64,000 nt of DNA from Prevotella sp. UBA2711 (lineage in GTDB: Bacteria > Bacteroidota > Bacteroidia > Bacteroidales > Bacteroidaceae), in the NCBI GenBank assembly GCA_002354095.1, contig DEKX01000025.1, forward strand, positions 1-64,000, given 5' to 3'. Under the pieces are notes generated by a model, which was not told the origin of the DNA, did no database searches, and worked only from the letters and a program-made list of their open reading frames with translations. The position numbers and the translations under genes were made by a program. Positions 24,883-33,947 of this stretch are shown in pieces; position 1 is the first letter of the stretch; the number at the start of each line of letters is the position of its first letter.

Positions 24883-26880
24883 TTAAAATTTGAGCCGAAG
24901 TTGAAAATCAATATCAGCCATAGACGAAGCCCGTATTTCTTCCATCCCACTGGCAATACTATTTCTATCAAAATAGTTTGTAACTCCTATTTTTGCAACC
25001 ACCATCAGCTTGCTCCCTATGTCAGCACGTATTTTTACGGCATACCTTATCCCTTTCCCATATAGCATCAGTGAAGCATATTCATATAATAAAGGGTACT
25101 CATGCAGATACAAACGACTATCGTAGTCGTCTGTGTGGAAATAAGAAAAATTCCCATTTAGTTGTAAATGATGCAATTTGTAGGCTATTTCCTGCGATAC
25201 CATCCACCCCAGATTTTTATCTTTAAACCGAATGCTTACTCCATCCATTTGTGTTCGTAGTGAGATATTGTTGGATAAGTTCCCTATTAACCTCATTCTT
25301 GCTCTATGCTCTGTTTGGTTTAGAAGATAATTTTTCTTATCATTGTCTTTTTGGCGGAGGTGTAATCTATAACGTCCTTCCAGTTTCCAAATACTATTTA
25401 AATGAATTGATGTAAGAAGCATGGTGTCAAAAGAATCGCTAGAAGAACTAACTTGATAACGCGGAAAAGGGAAATGGGTATAGTCTATATACCAATATAT
25501 TGAGAGCTTTCGTGGGAGTTCCCAATTTAGTCCCCAAAATATGCCATGTTCGTTTTGAATACTTGTTCCTTCTCTAAAACTATTGGAGTTAAACGAGGTG
25601 TATTTCTTGTCATAGTAGCGATGAATAATTGTTGTGTTTAAGTAATTGGAAAAACGGAATTTTAATTGGTGTATCGTTGCCAACGCTCCTTTCTCATTCA
25701 TTGCTGTTTCACCGATTAGAGAAAAATGAGAATCTGTATAGCTATAATCTAGACTAAGATTAAAAAAATTATTACCCTTGGCTGCATATCGTCGGTATAA
25801 TGCTGTCTTGTTTTCAGGTTCTAAGCCAGTTTTAAATATCGTGTAATTAATATTTGAATGAGCAAAAAACTTACCTTTGTGAAAACCCAAACTACCCCCA
25901 AAATCTACTTTATGAGCATTGTTTTTTTTCTCCATTTCTTTGGGAGTTCGATGATAATTACTTTCAAGTAAGGTTCTCAAGCTTCCATTATCATTAAGTG
26001 TGGCATCTATGTAACGGAATGAAGCAAATGTGGTGATTTTCCAATCTTTATGTAGCCGAAAAGTTGCTGCAGCACCTTGCAAATATCCTTCTGCAGAGCG
26101 AGAAGAATGAGGGCGTATATTAGTTGTAGTTCGCCCTAAAGATTGAAGAGATGAGAGTTTCCCAAAATATAGACCGGAATTCATGACAAGTCCCATTCCC
26201 ATTTGTATTCGATACATTCCGAGGTTAAGTTGTTCGATAATTCCCCAATCTTTTATTTGCATAAAATAGGAATAATGGTCATATCCCCATTTGTTTTTAT
26301 TACTAAAAAAGGGCTCTCCGGCATCTTGAGCTCCCGTTATTCCAATCTTAATACGGTTATGATAATCTAAAAGATAACGAAACGAGTGTCGATATTTTGG
26401 TCCCAAATAACCATTTTGATCGCCTTTTCTGTTATATAAAGGTACTCGACCTGTTAATAATAATTGATGCTTACCATGGACAAATAAAGAATCCAATTGA
26501 AAATTACTGTCTCTTTGTCGAGGCTCTCCCAAATATACAAAGTGTTGCAATAACTGACGACGTTCAGTATCTAATGTTGACAACATTAATAGCTCTCCTT
26601 TAGAACGAAATATTCCATAGCGATCTAAATAGGAAATGATTTCTTCTATTTGTTGATAGGTGAGAAAAGGTAATAGCTCTAAGTCTTCTCGAGTAGCCTG
26701 ATTTAAATTAATTGGATGTTCGCTAAATCGTGATAAGACATCAAATACTTCCTCATAAGAAGCAATACTAATATCTTCATCATCGCACCATAGACGAAAA
26801 TCGTCCTCCCAGTCTCCCCCATTTTGGGGATAAACAGGGAGGGACAATGTAAATAATAATACAAAAAGGACCTCTCTCAC
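24883..26880 (-). CDS. Outer-membrane beta-barrel protein with N-terminal helix-hairpin-helix motif
   Basis: The protein has 665 residues. It starts with a GTG two bases after the TonB receptor stop (TGAGGTG), so translation is probably coupled. A signal peptide (VLFVLLFTLSLPVYPQ) is followed by a ComEA-like helix-hairpin-helix segment (INLNQATREDLELLPFLTYQQIEEIISYL, quoted in part; residues 57-85). From residue 135 onward alternating aromatic/polar strands (SFRYLLDYHNRIKIGITGAQ) and a C-terminal phenylalanine indicate an outer-membrane beta-barrel. The coding sequence is clearly more AT-rich than the adjacent receptor. HhH motifs usually bind DNA, but here the motif would face the periplasm. 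Function is unknown. Confidence 0.7.
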   Translation of the reverse strand: MREVLFVLLFTLSLPVYPQNGGDWEDDFRLWCDDEDISIASYEEVFDVLSRFSEHPINLNQATREDLELLPFLTYQQIEEIISYLDRYGIFRSKGELLMLSTLDTERRQLLQHFVYLGEPRQRDSNFQLDSLFVHGKHQLLLTGRVPLYNRKGDQNGYLGPKYRHSFRYLLDYHNRIKIGITGAQDAGEPFFSNKNKWGYDHYSYFMQIKDWGIIEQLNLGMYRIQMGMGLVMNSGLYFGKLSSLQSLGRTTTNIRPHSSRSAEGYLQGAAATFRLHKDWKITTFASFRYIDATLNDNGSLRTLLESNYHRTPKEMEKKNNAHKVDFGGSLGFHKGKFFAHSNINYTIFKTGLEPENKTALYRRYAAKGNNFFNLSLDYSYTDSHFSLIGETAMNEKGALATIHQLKFRFSNYLNTTIIHRYYDKKYTSFNSNSFREGTSIQNEHGIFWGLNWELPRKLSIYWYIDYTHFPFPRYQVSSSSDSFDTMLLTSIHLNSIWKLEGRYRLHLRQKDNDKKNYLLNQTEHRARMRLIGNLSNNISLRTQMDGVSIRFKDKNLGWMVSQEIAYKLHHLQLNGNFSYFHTDDYDSRLYLHEYPLLYEYASLMLYGKGIRYAVKIRADIGSKLMVVAKIGVTNYFDRNSIASGMEEIRASSMADIDFQLRLKF

Positions 26881-26881
26881 C

Positions 26882-29800
26882 TCAATTAAACAAGTACTTG
26901 ATGGTAAACATGACTTGGTAGGTGGAAGCAGGGTTGTCGTAGTTCTGATAGGTGGAGGTGTGTCGCTGTCCGTTCACCAAGTTATAGGTGTACTTGTCCT
27001 TGCGGAAGTTCAGCAGGGCATTGCTCGTCACTTGCTGGTAAAGTCCCCAGTCCTTGCACAGGAAATTGGGGAGGTTCAGAATGTCGAGTCCTAACTGCAG
27101 GGTGTGCTTGGTCTTGCCCCAGTCGAACGACAGCTCGTGGAGGAACTTGAAGTCTAACTGGTGATGCCACGGCATTTTGGCACCGCCACGCTCGGCATAC
27201 TGACCCTTGCGGCTGCTGAGATAGTCGTCCTGCTCGATGTATGCCCAGAAGTCGTCGCGCTGCATGTCGGCGGTATAGGTCTGACCGTTCACGGTGCCAT
27301 TGTCGGCAAAGTCCCAACTGTTGAGCTCTTCACGGCTGGCAGGCACGAAGATGAGGTTGCCGGGTGCCAGGGCATCGCTGTTGACATTGCTGTTGAAGAC
27401 ATAGGAGTAACGGCTGAAGGCGTAATCGCTGAGGTAGCCGTACTGATAGCCGTCATAGACGAGGCTGAAGGTGGAGGCGGAGTGCTTGCTGCCCTTGAGC
27501 TGATAGGAGGCTGCCAGCAGCAGGCGGCTGGGGGCTACATACATGGAGTAGCCTGCCTCGTTGTCGTTGACACCATGGATGCTATGGCGGTAGTTGCTAT
27601 AGGCTGACGAGACTTGCGAGCCGATGCCCTCGCTGTAGGACTTGCCTCGTGAGATGGTGTAGCCGGCTGAGAGGTTGAGTCCGAAGTCGAACTTCTTGCG
27701 CAGCTGGAAGCTGAGTGATGCGTAGTAGGCTCCGCTGCCGACATTCTCCAGTACATAGGCGGAGTGGTAGGCATCGTAATAGGACATCTTGCGGCGTACG
27801 TCGCCATGACCGAGGTCGATGGTGGAGGTGCCGTCCCAGTAGATGTCTCTGTTGCTGACTACCACGGGGTTGAGGTCGCGCTGGTAGATGCCTTCGACGG
27901 TGAAGTCGATGTCGTAGGGAAGACGGGCATCGAACGACAGCGATGACTTCCATGTCTTGGGCATACGCAGGTCGTTGCTCATGATGGTGGGACCGCTGGG
28001 TACGGAGGTGGCGCTCTGGGCGTTGATCTGCTGCAGCATGTCCTGCTGGCTCATGGTGAAGGTGGGCCTCACCTTTCCGTTGCTCTCGGTAGCGACATAG
28101 GAGGTCTGTCCCATGCCTGAGTTGAGTACTGACGAGACGAGCCATACGAAGGGCAGACGGCCGACGAAGACGCCTGTACCGCCACGCAGGATGAAGCGGC
28201 GGTCGCCGAGGATGTCCCAGTTGAAGCCTACACGGGGCGAGAAGCTGAGACTGGCGGAGGGTACGTTATCGGTGCGGAAGTGGCTGCCTCCGAAGTCGAG
28301 GTCGTAGTATTCCTGATTGAAATTATTCTGCAGTGAGGGGTAGGAGGGCAGTTCCAGACGGACACCGGCAGAGAGGCGGAAGCGGTCGGAAAGGGCGATA
28401 TTGTCCTGTAGGTAGAACGACCATTGGTTGGTCTTCATCTCTGCCGTGAACATAGAGTGGTCGGCATTGTTGCCGTAGGTGATACCGAAGAGGCGCGGGG
28501 GGGCGTTGAAGATGTCAGCCCACTGACCGTTAGCCACCTGCTGGGGCGTGGCTTCATAGGCATAGTAGCCTGCTGCCGCCTGTGCATAGCCGTTGGAGGC
28601 GTAGTTATGCTCATACTGGATACCGGCAAAGAGGTTGTGCTTGCCGAAGGTGACGTTTGCCTCGTCGGTGATGACGGTGGTCTTGGTCTGTGCCACATTG
28701 CCATAGGAATAGAGGTCGCCCGTGAGTGCCCATGTGGGATAGTGGGCGGGTGACTGTCCGTCGCTCATGACGACTTCGATGACGGGGGTGTTGATGCCGT
28801 ATTCGTTGGAACGAGGCTGGTCTTGGAAGGAGTAGGTGCCGCGCAGCGTGTTGTGCCATGCTCCGAAGGTGCTGTTCAGCTCGGCAGCCAGTGTGGTGAA
28901 GCGGAACTCGGAATAATAGCGGCTGGAGAAGCTGGACATGCCATAGTTGGTGTTGCTGCCGTAGTCGTTGCGGCTGCCATTATAGATGGTTCGCTCCAGG
29001 CTGCTGCCGATGGTGCGCGAGATGGTGGCAGGATTGCTGTTCTTGCGGTTGGACTTGGTGAAGCGGATATTAAACCGATGGTTGTCGTTGATGTTCCAGT
29101 CCAGACGTGCCAGGATGCGATAGGCTGGTGTCTTGACGCTGTAGTCCTGCCAGGGACCGGTCTCCAGTCCGTAGGTGTTGCGCAGGTAGTCGGAGAGGCC
29201 CTCCAGTTCTCTGAGCATGGGACGACGGCTGGTGCTTGAGAATGACGTGCCGCCGTCTCCCGCCCGTGCCATGGGTCCTGCGGTCTTGTTGTCCTCTATC
29301 TCGGCATTGACGAAGAAGAAGAGCTTATCCTTGAGGATGGGTCCTCCGAAGGTCATGCCGTAGGTGTCGTTGCGTCCGTCGGTGATGGGCAGTGACGTGT
29401 TTCCCACCCGTGAGCCTTTCAGACTGGAGCTGGTGATGTAGGTATAGACGGAGCCACGGAACTGATTGGTACCGCTGCGGGTGACGGCATTGACACCGCC
29501 ACCGACGAAACCGCTCTGACGCACATCGTAGGGTGTGACGGAGATGGTCATCTGATCCAACGCATCGAGCGAGATGGGAGTGCCGCCGCCAGGCAGCAGT
29601 GTCTCGTCGAGTCCGAAGGCATTGTTGAATGAAGCACCGTCGATGGTGACATTAGACTGACGGAAGTTACCGCCTCCGACGGAGAGACCGTTAGCTGCCG
29701 ACTGGGGCATCATCTTCATGATGTCGGTCATGGAGCGTCCGATGGTGGGTACCACCGACATGGCTTCGGCATTGAGGTTGGTGACAGCACCCGAACGGTC

Positions 29801-30193
29801 GGAACGCATGGTATTGTTCTGCTTGCCAATCACCATCACCTCCTGCAGCAGTTCGCCTGCCTCGTGGAGCTGTGCATCAATGACGCTGATTTCACCCAGT
29901 TTTAACTCGACATCGGTGAACAGCCCGGTCTGGAAACCGATGTAGCTGATTTCGACCTCATAAGGTCCGCCGGCACGCATACCCGAGATGGTGTAATGGC
30001 CATCGATATTGGTAATGGCGCGATAGACGGTACCCGAAGGTACGTGTTTGGCAGTGACGGTGGCTCCGATGGCCTCTTCGTTTCCTGCTGTCACTTCGCC
30101 GCTGATGCCTGCGGTGGTTATCTGGGCGGTGATTGTGTTTGGCGACAGAATCGCCAAACACAATGCTAATGATATTCTAACTATTTGCTTCAT
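26882..30193 (-). CDS. Oar-like TonB-dependent outer-membrane receptor
   Basis: The protein has 1103 residues. A signal peptide (ending near TITAQ) precedes a carboxypeptidase-like regulatory fold (about 30-110, GTVYRAITNIDGHYTISGM), a plug domain (about 115-240, with IDGASFNN and TRSGTNQFRGS) and a long beta-barrel ending YQVMFTIKYLFN. The order matches Oar-type receptors rather than SusC, and no SusD partner is adjacent. The substrate is unknown; Oar receptors have been tied to protein or large-ligand transport. The gene is GC-rich for this window. A run of seven C residues lies in its frame at 28497-28503. It is followed at once by the HhH-barrel gene. Confidence 0.88.
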   Translation of the reverse strand: MKQIVRISLALCLAILSPNTITAQITTAGISGEVTAGNEEAIGATVTAKHVPSGTVYRAITNIDGHYTISGMRAGGPYEVEISYIGFQTGLFTDVELKLGEISVIDAQLHEAGELLQEVMVIGKQNNTMRSDRSGAVTNLNAEAMSVVPTIGRSMTDIMKMMPQSAANGLSVGGGNFRQSNVTIDGASFNNAFGLDETLLPGGGTPISLDALDQMTISVTPYDVRQSGFVGGGVNAVTRSGTNQFRGSVYTYITSSSLKGSRVGNTSLPITDGRNDTYGMTFGGPILKDKLFFFVNAEIEDNKTAGPMARAGDGGTSFSSTSRRPMLRELEGLSDYLRNTYGLETGPWQDYSVKTPAYRILARLDWNINDNHRFNIRFTKSNRKNSNPATISRTIGSSLERTIYNGSRNDYGSNTNYGMSSFSSRYYSEFRFTTLAAELNSTFGAWHNTLRGTYSFQDQPRSNEYGINTPVIEVVMSDGQSPAHYPTWALTGDLYSYGNVAQTKTTVITDEANVTFGKHNLFAGIQYEHNYASNGYAQAAAGYYAYEATPQQVANGQWADIFNAPPRLFGITYGNNADHSMFTAEMKTNQWSFYLQDNIALSDRFRLSAGVRLELPSYPSLQNNFNQEYYDLDFGGSHFRTDNVPSASLSFSPRVGFNWDILGDRRFILRGGTGVFVGRLPFVWLVSSVLNSGMGQTSYVATESNGKVRPTFTMSQQDMLQQINAQSATSVPSGPTIMSNDLRMPKTWKSSLSFDARLPYDIDFTVEGIYQRDLNPVVVSNRDIYWDGTSTIDLGHGDVRRKMSYYDAYHSAYVLENVGSGAYYASLSFQLRKKFDFGLNLSAGYTISRGKSYSEGIGSQVSSAYSNYRHSIHGVNDNEAGYSMYVAPSRLLLAASYQLKGSKHSASTFSLVYDGYQYGYLSDYAFSRYSYVFNSNVNSDALAPGNLIFVPASREELNSWDFADNGTVNGQTYTADMQRDDFWAYIEQDDYLSSRKGQYAERGGAKMPWHHQLDFKFLHELSFDWGKTKHTLQLGLDILNLPNFLCKDWGLYQQVTSNALLNFRKDKYTYNLVNGQRHTSTYQNYDNPASTYQVMFTIKYLFN

Positions 30194-30215
30194 TTATGCT
30201 GAATTTTTATTTTTT

Positions 30216-30287
30216 GGTTTCAGGTTTCGGGGTTCAAGATTCAGGTTTCAAGATTCAAGTTTCAAGATTCAAGATTCAGGTTTCAAG
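30216..30287 (-). repeat. Single-orientation heptanucleotide array
   Basis: Ten consecutive heptamers of the form [AG]G[GAT]TTC[AG] fill 30216-30285. On the coding (minus) strand they read CTTGAAA-like and begin directly after the stop codon of the Na/Pi cotransporter gene. The array lies between that gene and the TonB receptor start at 30193. Confidence 0.88.
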
Positions 30288-32027
30288 TTACCTTTTCCCC
30301 ATACGTGCCTCAACCACGTTGACTACATAGTCGCCCAGTTTTTCGCACTCGTTGACGATGTCCATGTAGATGGTGCCTACGGCGTAGGTATATTCATGGT
30401 TGTTGACATCGTTGATGTTCTGCGACTTGAGCTGGTTGCGGTAGTTGTTGATTTCGTTCTCGATGTTGAAGGTACGGTTGACATCGAAGGACTCCTTACG
30501 ACCATTGAGCAGGCGGTTCATCTGCGTGAGAGCCTCGTCGGTGAGTTCCATCATCTGATGGATATGGTCGTACTGCTTCTCGGAGAAGTGATCCTGCTTG
30601 CCCTGGTACTTGCGTGAAATGGTGCGTGCGATGTTATAGTTGGCATCGCCGATAGACTCCAATTCAGAAATCTCGCGCAGCATGGCACGGATTTTAGCCT
30701 TGGTATCGTCGGAAAGGTGGGCATCGCTTACGGAGTCGAGATACTTGGCAATTTCGAGTTCCATATTATCGGAAATACCCTCGTACTTCTCGATGCGCGT
30801 AAAGAGCTTATTGAAATCGCCCGTCTGTGCATTCTTCTTGTTAGCCGTAGCCGAACTGGAGAGTTCGAGGAGGTCGCGCACCATGTGGAACATGCGCTGC
30901 ATACGGTCGGAGAACAGCTGAATCTCCTTCTGGGCTTCGAGTACCGAGAGTTCGGGAGTCTTCATGAAACCAGCCGTAATGAAGTGCAGCCTAAAGTCCT
31001 CGTCCTCATCGACCTTCTTGGCTTTGATAACCCAGCAGACGAAACGCTCGATCTGCGGGATGAACCAAATGAGGATGCCCGTGTTAGCCACATTGAAACA
31101 GGTGTGGAAGGCAGCCAGTACGAAACTGAGCTTGGCAGCATTAGCCAGGAATGCCGCCGTACCCGCAACTTCCTTGGTCATGGTGGGGTCGTAACCCACG
31201 AAGCCGCATACCATATCGACGAAGGGGCGGAAGATGAAGAGAATCCAAATGACACCGAAGACATTGAAGAACATGTGTGCCAAGGCTGCACGGCGTGCCT
31301 GCGTATTAGCCGACATGGCAGCCAGATTGGAAGTGACGGTGGTACCGATGTTCTCACCCATGACGAGGGCAATACCCTGATAGATAGGCAGTACGCCCGA
31401 CGAACAGAGAATCATGGTGATAGCCATGACGGCTGCCGACGACTGCACACAGAAGGTGAGGATGCCGCCCAAGAGCAGGAAGATGATGGTGGTGGAGAAA
31501 GAACTGGGGTCGAAGGAGGCGAAGAAATCGAGCACTGCCTGATTCTCGCCCAGATGCATGTCGATGCCCGTCTGTCGCAACGTTCCCAATCCCAAGAACA
31601 TAAAGGAGATACCGAAGAGGAAATCGCCGATATAACGCTTCTGTTTATAGTAGATGAGAATGATGGCAATGAAGAAAGCGGGATAGACGAAGTCGGTGAT
31701 GTTGAACGAGAAACCTGCCGACATGATCCATGCGGTGAGCGTAGTACCGATATTGGCACCCATGATGACGGAAATAGCCTGTGCCAACGTGAGCAGCCCC
31801 GCATTGACGAACGAAACCGTCATGACGGTGGTGGCGGTACTGGACTGCACGGAAGCGGTGACGAGCATACCCGTCAGCATTCCCGTGAAACGATTAGTGG
31901 TCATAGCTCCCAAGACATGGCGGAGCTGAGGGCCCGCCATCTTCTGCAAAGCCTCACTCATTGATTTCATACCGAACATCAAGAGGGCCAGCGAGCCAAG
32001 TAGTTTGAAAATAATCCAGATAGACAT
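30288..32027 (-). CDS. Na+/phosphate cotransporter family protein with PhoU-like domain
   Basis: The protein has 579 residues. Two inverted NptA-type repeats each contain a QSS motif (TASVQSSTATTVMTVSF near 57 and CVQSSAAVMAITMI near 209) with matching G-N-I-G-T-T signatures (MGANIGTT, MGENIGTT). The last 220 residues are helical (DRMQRMFHMVRDLLELS...) and resemble PhoU. The transporter half moves phosphate with sodium into the cell, and the PhoU part probably regulates it. The start codon is next to the divergent nucleoside kinase promoter. Confidence 0.9.
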   Translation of the reverse strand: MSIWIIFKLLGSLALLMFGMKSMSEALQKMAGPQLRHVLGAMTTNRFTGMLTGMLVTASVQSSTATTVMTVSFVNAGLLTLAQAISVIMGANIGTTLTAWIMSAGFSFNITDFVYPAFFIAIILIYYKQKRYIGDFLFGISFMFLGLGTLRQTGIDMHLGENQAVLDFFASFDPSSFSTTIIFLLLGGILTFCVQSSAAVMAITMILCSSGVLPIYQGIALVMGENIGTTVTSNLAAMSANTQARRAALAHMFFNVFGVIWILFIFRPFVDMVCGFVGYDPTMTKEVAGTAAFLANAAKLSFVLAAFHTCFNVANTGILIWFIPQIERFVCWVIKAKKVDEDEDFRLHFITAGFMKTPELSVLEAQKEIQLFSDRMQRMFHMVRDLLELSSSATANKKNAQTGDFNKLFTRIEKYEGISDNMELEIAKYLDSVSDAHLSDDTKAKIRAMLREISELESIGDANYNIARTISRKYQGKQDHFSEKQYDHIHQMMELTDEALTQMNRLLNGRKESFDVNRTFNIENEINNYRNQLKSQNINDVNNHEYTYAVGTIYMDIVNECEKLGDYVVNVVEARMGKR

Positions 32028-32048
32028 ATATTATTCAATTTTTTTTGC

Positions 32049-32056
32049 TAAATTTG
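32049..32056 (+). promoter_or_regulatory. -7 box of the nucleoside kinase gene
   Basis: TAAATTTG lies 29 nt upstream of the ATG at 32086. No clear -33 box is present. Confidence 0.45.
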
Positions 32057-32085
32057 CAGCAGATATACTAATAACCAGAACGTTT

Positions 32086-33774
32086 ATGGAACAAAAAGTC
32101 CTAATCCGTTGCAAAAATAATAAAAAAAATCTGAATTGCAACATTGGAAGCACACTTTCTGAAATTTTTTCTGAAAGCGGACTGGAAATGGAGTATGGTC
32201 CGATCTGTGCGAGAGTGAATAACAAGGTGGAGGGAATGCACTTCCAAGTGTTCCGCGACAAGGATGTGGAATTCCTTGATCTGACCAATGCATCAGCCCA
32301 GCGCACCTACACCCGTTCGCTGTTTTTCGTGCTGAACAAAGCAGCCCACGACCTGTGGCCCAACTGTACGGTGGTGATTGACATACCGGTGTCGAACGGC
32401 TATTATGTCGATATCAGGAGAGTGAAGGGTAAAGGGCGAAATGCAAATGACGATGTGATTACACCCGACGACGCCCACGACCTGCGCACGAGGATGCAGG
32501 AACTGATAGACGCAGCACTGCCCATACACCGACATGAAACCACCACGGAGGAAGCCATCAAGATGTTTGAGAAGATGGGCTCGAAGTCAAAAGCCAAACT
32601 GCTGAGAAGCTTGGGACGGCTCTATACCACCTATTATACACTGGACGGGTATGCCGACTATTACTATGGGGCGATGCTGACCAATACGTCGCAACTGAAA
32701 CTGTTCGGACTGGAACCTTACTACGACGGACTGCTGCTGCGCATACCTTCGAGGGAAGACCCCTCGAAACTGGGTGCCTTTGTCCGGCAGTCGAAAATGT
32801 TTGAGATATTCAAGGAGCACCACGGATGGCAAGAGATACTGGGCATGCGCACGGTGGGCGACCTGAACGAAGCCATCGAGAGTGGGAAGGCGAACGCACT
32901 GATACAGGTGTCGGAAGCCCTGCAGGAGAAGAAATTCGGACAGATAGCCGACGAAATCAAACAGCGCCGTGGGGTGAAGATGGTGCTGATAGCGGGTCCG
33001 TCATCATCGGGTAAGACCACCACGTGTAAGCGATTGTCGGTACACTTGGCAGTGAACGGCATCCGACCGGTGGGCATTTCGCTGGATGATTATTTCGTGA
33101 GTCGCGACCGCACTCCGCGCGATGCCGACGGCGACTACGACTATGAGCATCTGCATGCACTGGACATCGAACTGCTGAACAATCAGATGAATGCGCTGAT
33201 GAGGGGCGAGGAAGTGGAACTGCCGCGCTATAACTTCCATACCGGAAAGAGCGAGATGAGTGGACGCAAACTGCAACTGAAGGGCAACGAGGTGCTGGTG
33301 GTGGAGGGTATTCATGCGCTGAACCCCGAACTGACGGCACAGATACCGGAAGACCAGAAGTTCTACGTCTATGCATCGGCACTGACCACGATACTGCTGG
33401 ACAACCACAACTATATTCCCACGACGGACAACCGACTGCTGCGCCGCATCGTTCGCGACTATAAATACCGTGGGGTGTCGGCACAGGACACCATACGCCG
33501 ATGGCCGTCGGTGCGCAGGGGTGAGAACCGTTGGATATTCCCCTTCCAGGAGAATGCCGATGCGATGTTCAATACTGCCATGATGTTTGAGTTGGCAGTG
33601 ATTCGTTCGCAAGCCATCCCCATATTGGAGCAGGTGCCCGAAAATTGTGTGGAGTATGCTGAGGCTTACCGATTACTGAAGTTCCTGCGGTACATCAAAC
33701 CAATACCCGACACGCAGATTCCACCCACCTCACTGCTGAGGGAATTCTTAGGAGGAAGCTCGTTTGATTATTAA
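32086..33774 (+). CDS. Nucleoside (uridine) kinase with N-terminal TGS/ThrRS-like domains
   Basis: About 562 residues. An N-terminal TGS-like region (1-60, LIRCKNNKKNLNCNIGSTLSEIF) and a threonyl-tRNA-synthetase-like second domain (about 70-200) precede a uridine-kinase P-loop domain with GPSSSGKTT (303-311). The SLDDYFVSRDRTPRD segment is the kinase's acceptor-site loop. This architecture is common in Bacteroidetes and Firmicutes and is annotated as nucleoside kinase; it would phosphorylate uridine/cytidine in salvage. The ATG at 32086 is chosen over one at 32005 because the promoter lies between them and the domain begins here. Confidence 0.88.
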   Translation: MEQKVLIRCKNNKKNLNCNIGSTLSEIFSESGLEMEYGPICARVNNKVEGMHFQVFRDKDVEFLDLTNASAQRTYTRSLFFVLNKAAHDLWPNCTVVIDIPVSNGYYVDIRRVKGKGRNANDDVITPDDAHDLRTRMQELIDAALPIHRHETTTEEAIKMFEKMGSKSKAKLLRSLGRLYTTYYTLDGYADYYYGAMLTNTSQLKLFGLEPYYDGLLLRIPSREDPSKLGAFVRQSKMFEIFKEHHGWQEILGMRTVGDLNEAIESGKANALIQVSEALQEKKFGQIADEIKQRRGVKMVLIAGPSSSGKTTTCKRLSVHLAVNGIRPVGISLDDYFVSRDRTPRDADGDYDYEHLHALDIELLNNQMNALMRGEEVELPRYNFHTGKSEMSGRKLQLKGNEVLVVEGIHALNPELTAQIPEDQKFYVYASALTTILLDNHNYIPTTDNRLLRRIVRDYKYRGVSAQDTIRRWPSVRRGENRWIFPFQENADAMFNTAMMFELAVIRSQAIPILEQVPENCVEYAEAYRLLKFLRYIKPIPDTQIPPTSLLREFLGGSSFDY

Positions 33775-33840
33775 GGTTTCAGGTTTTAGGTTTCAGGTTT
33801 CAGGTTTGAAACTTGAATCTTGAAACTTGAAACTTGAAAC
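33774..33840. repeat. Inverted heptanucleotide array after the kinase stop codon
   Basis: Five AGGTTTC-type units (starting on the last A of the TAA stop) switch near 33808 to GAAACTT and GAATCTT units. It is followed directly by a conventional terminator. The sequence around the switch (AGGTTTGAA) is identical to that in the 23218 array. Confidence 0.88.
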
Positions 33841-33876
33841 AAAAAAAAAGGCTACGCAATCGCTGCGCAGCCTTTT
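33841..33876. terminator. Bidirectional terminator
   Basis: A run of nine A, a 9-bp stem GGCTACGCA/TGCGCAGCC with one mismatch (33850-33858 with 33864-33872) and TTTT. It serves the convergent kinase and SusD genes; the minus strand has the stronger T run. Confidence 0.88.
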
Positions 33877-33947
33877 CTCTATAAACACACAAATGAACAA
33901 AATATACTTAAGTTTTTATTTCACTAAGATATTAGTTCCGAACTTAT

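Noticed and set aside
30717..31964. 415-codon plus-strand open frame
   Set aside because: It is antisense to the Na/Pi cotransporter; its acidic, histidine-rich composition is typical of antisense frames over hydrophobic genes.
33774..33840. Possible CRISPR array
   Set aside because: The repeats are 7 nt with no spacers, and no cas genes are present. The same holds for the other heptamer arrays.
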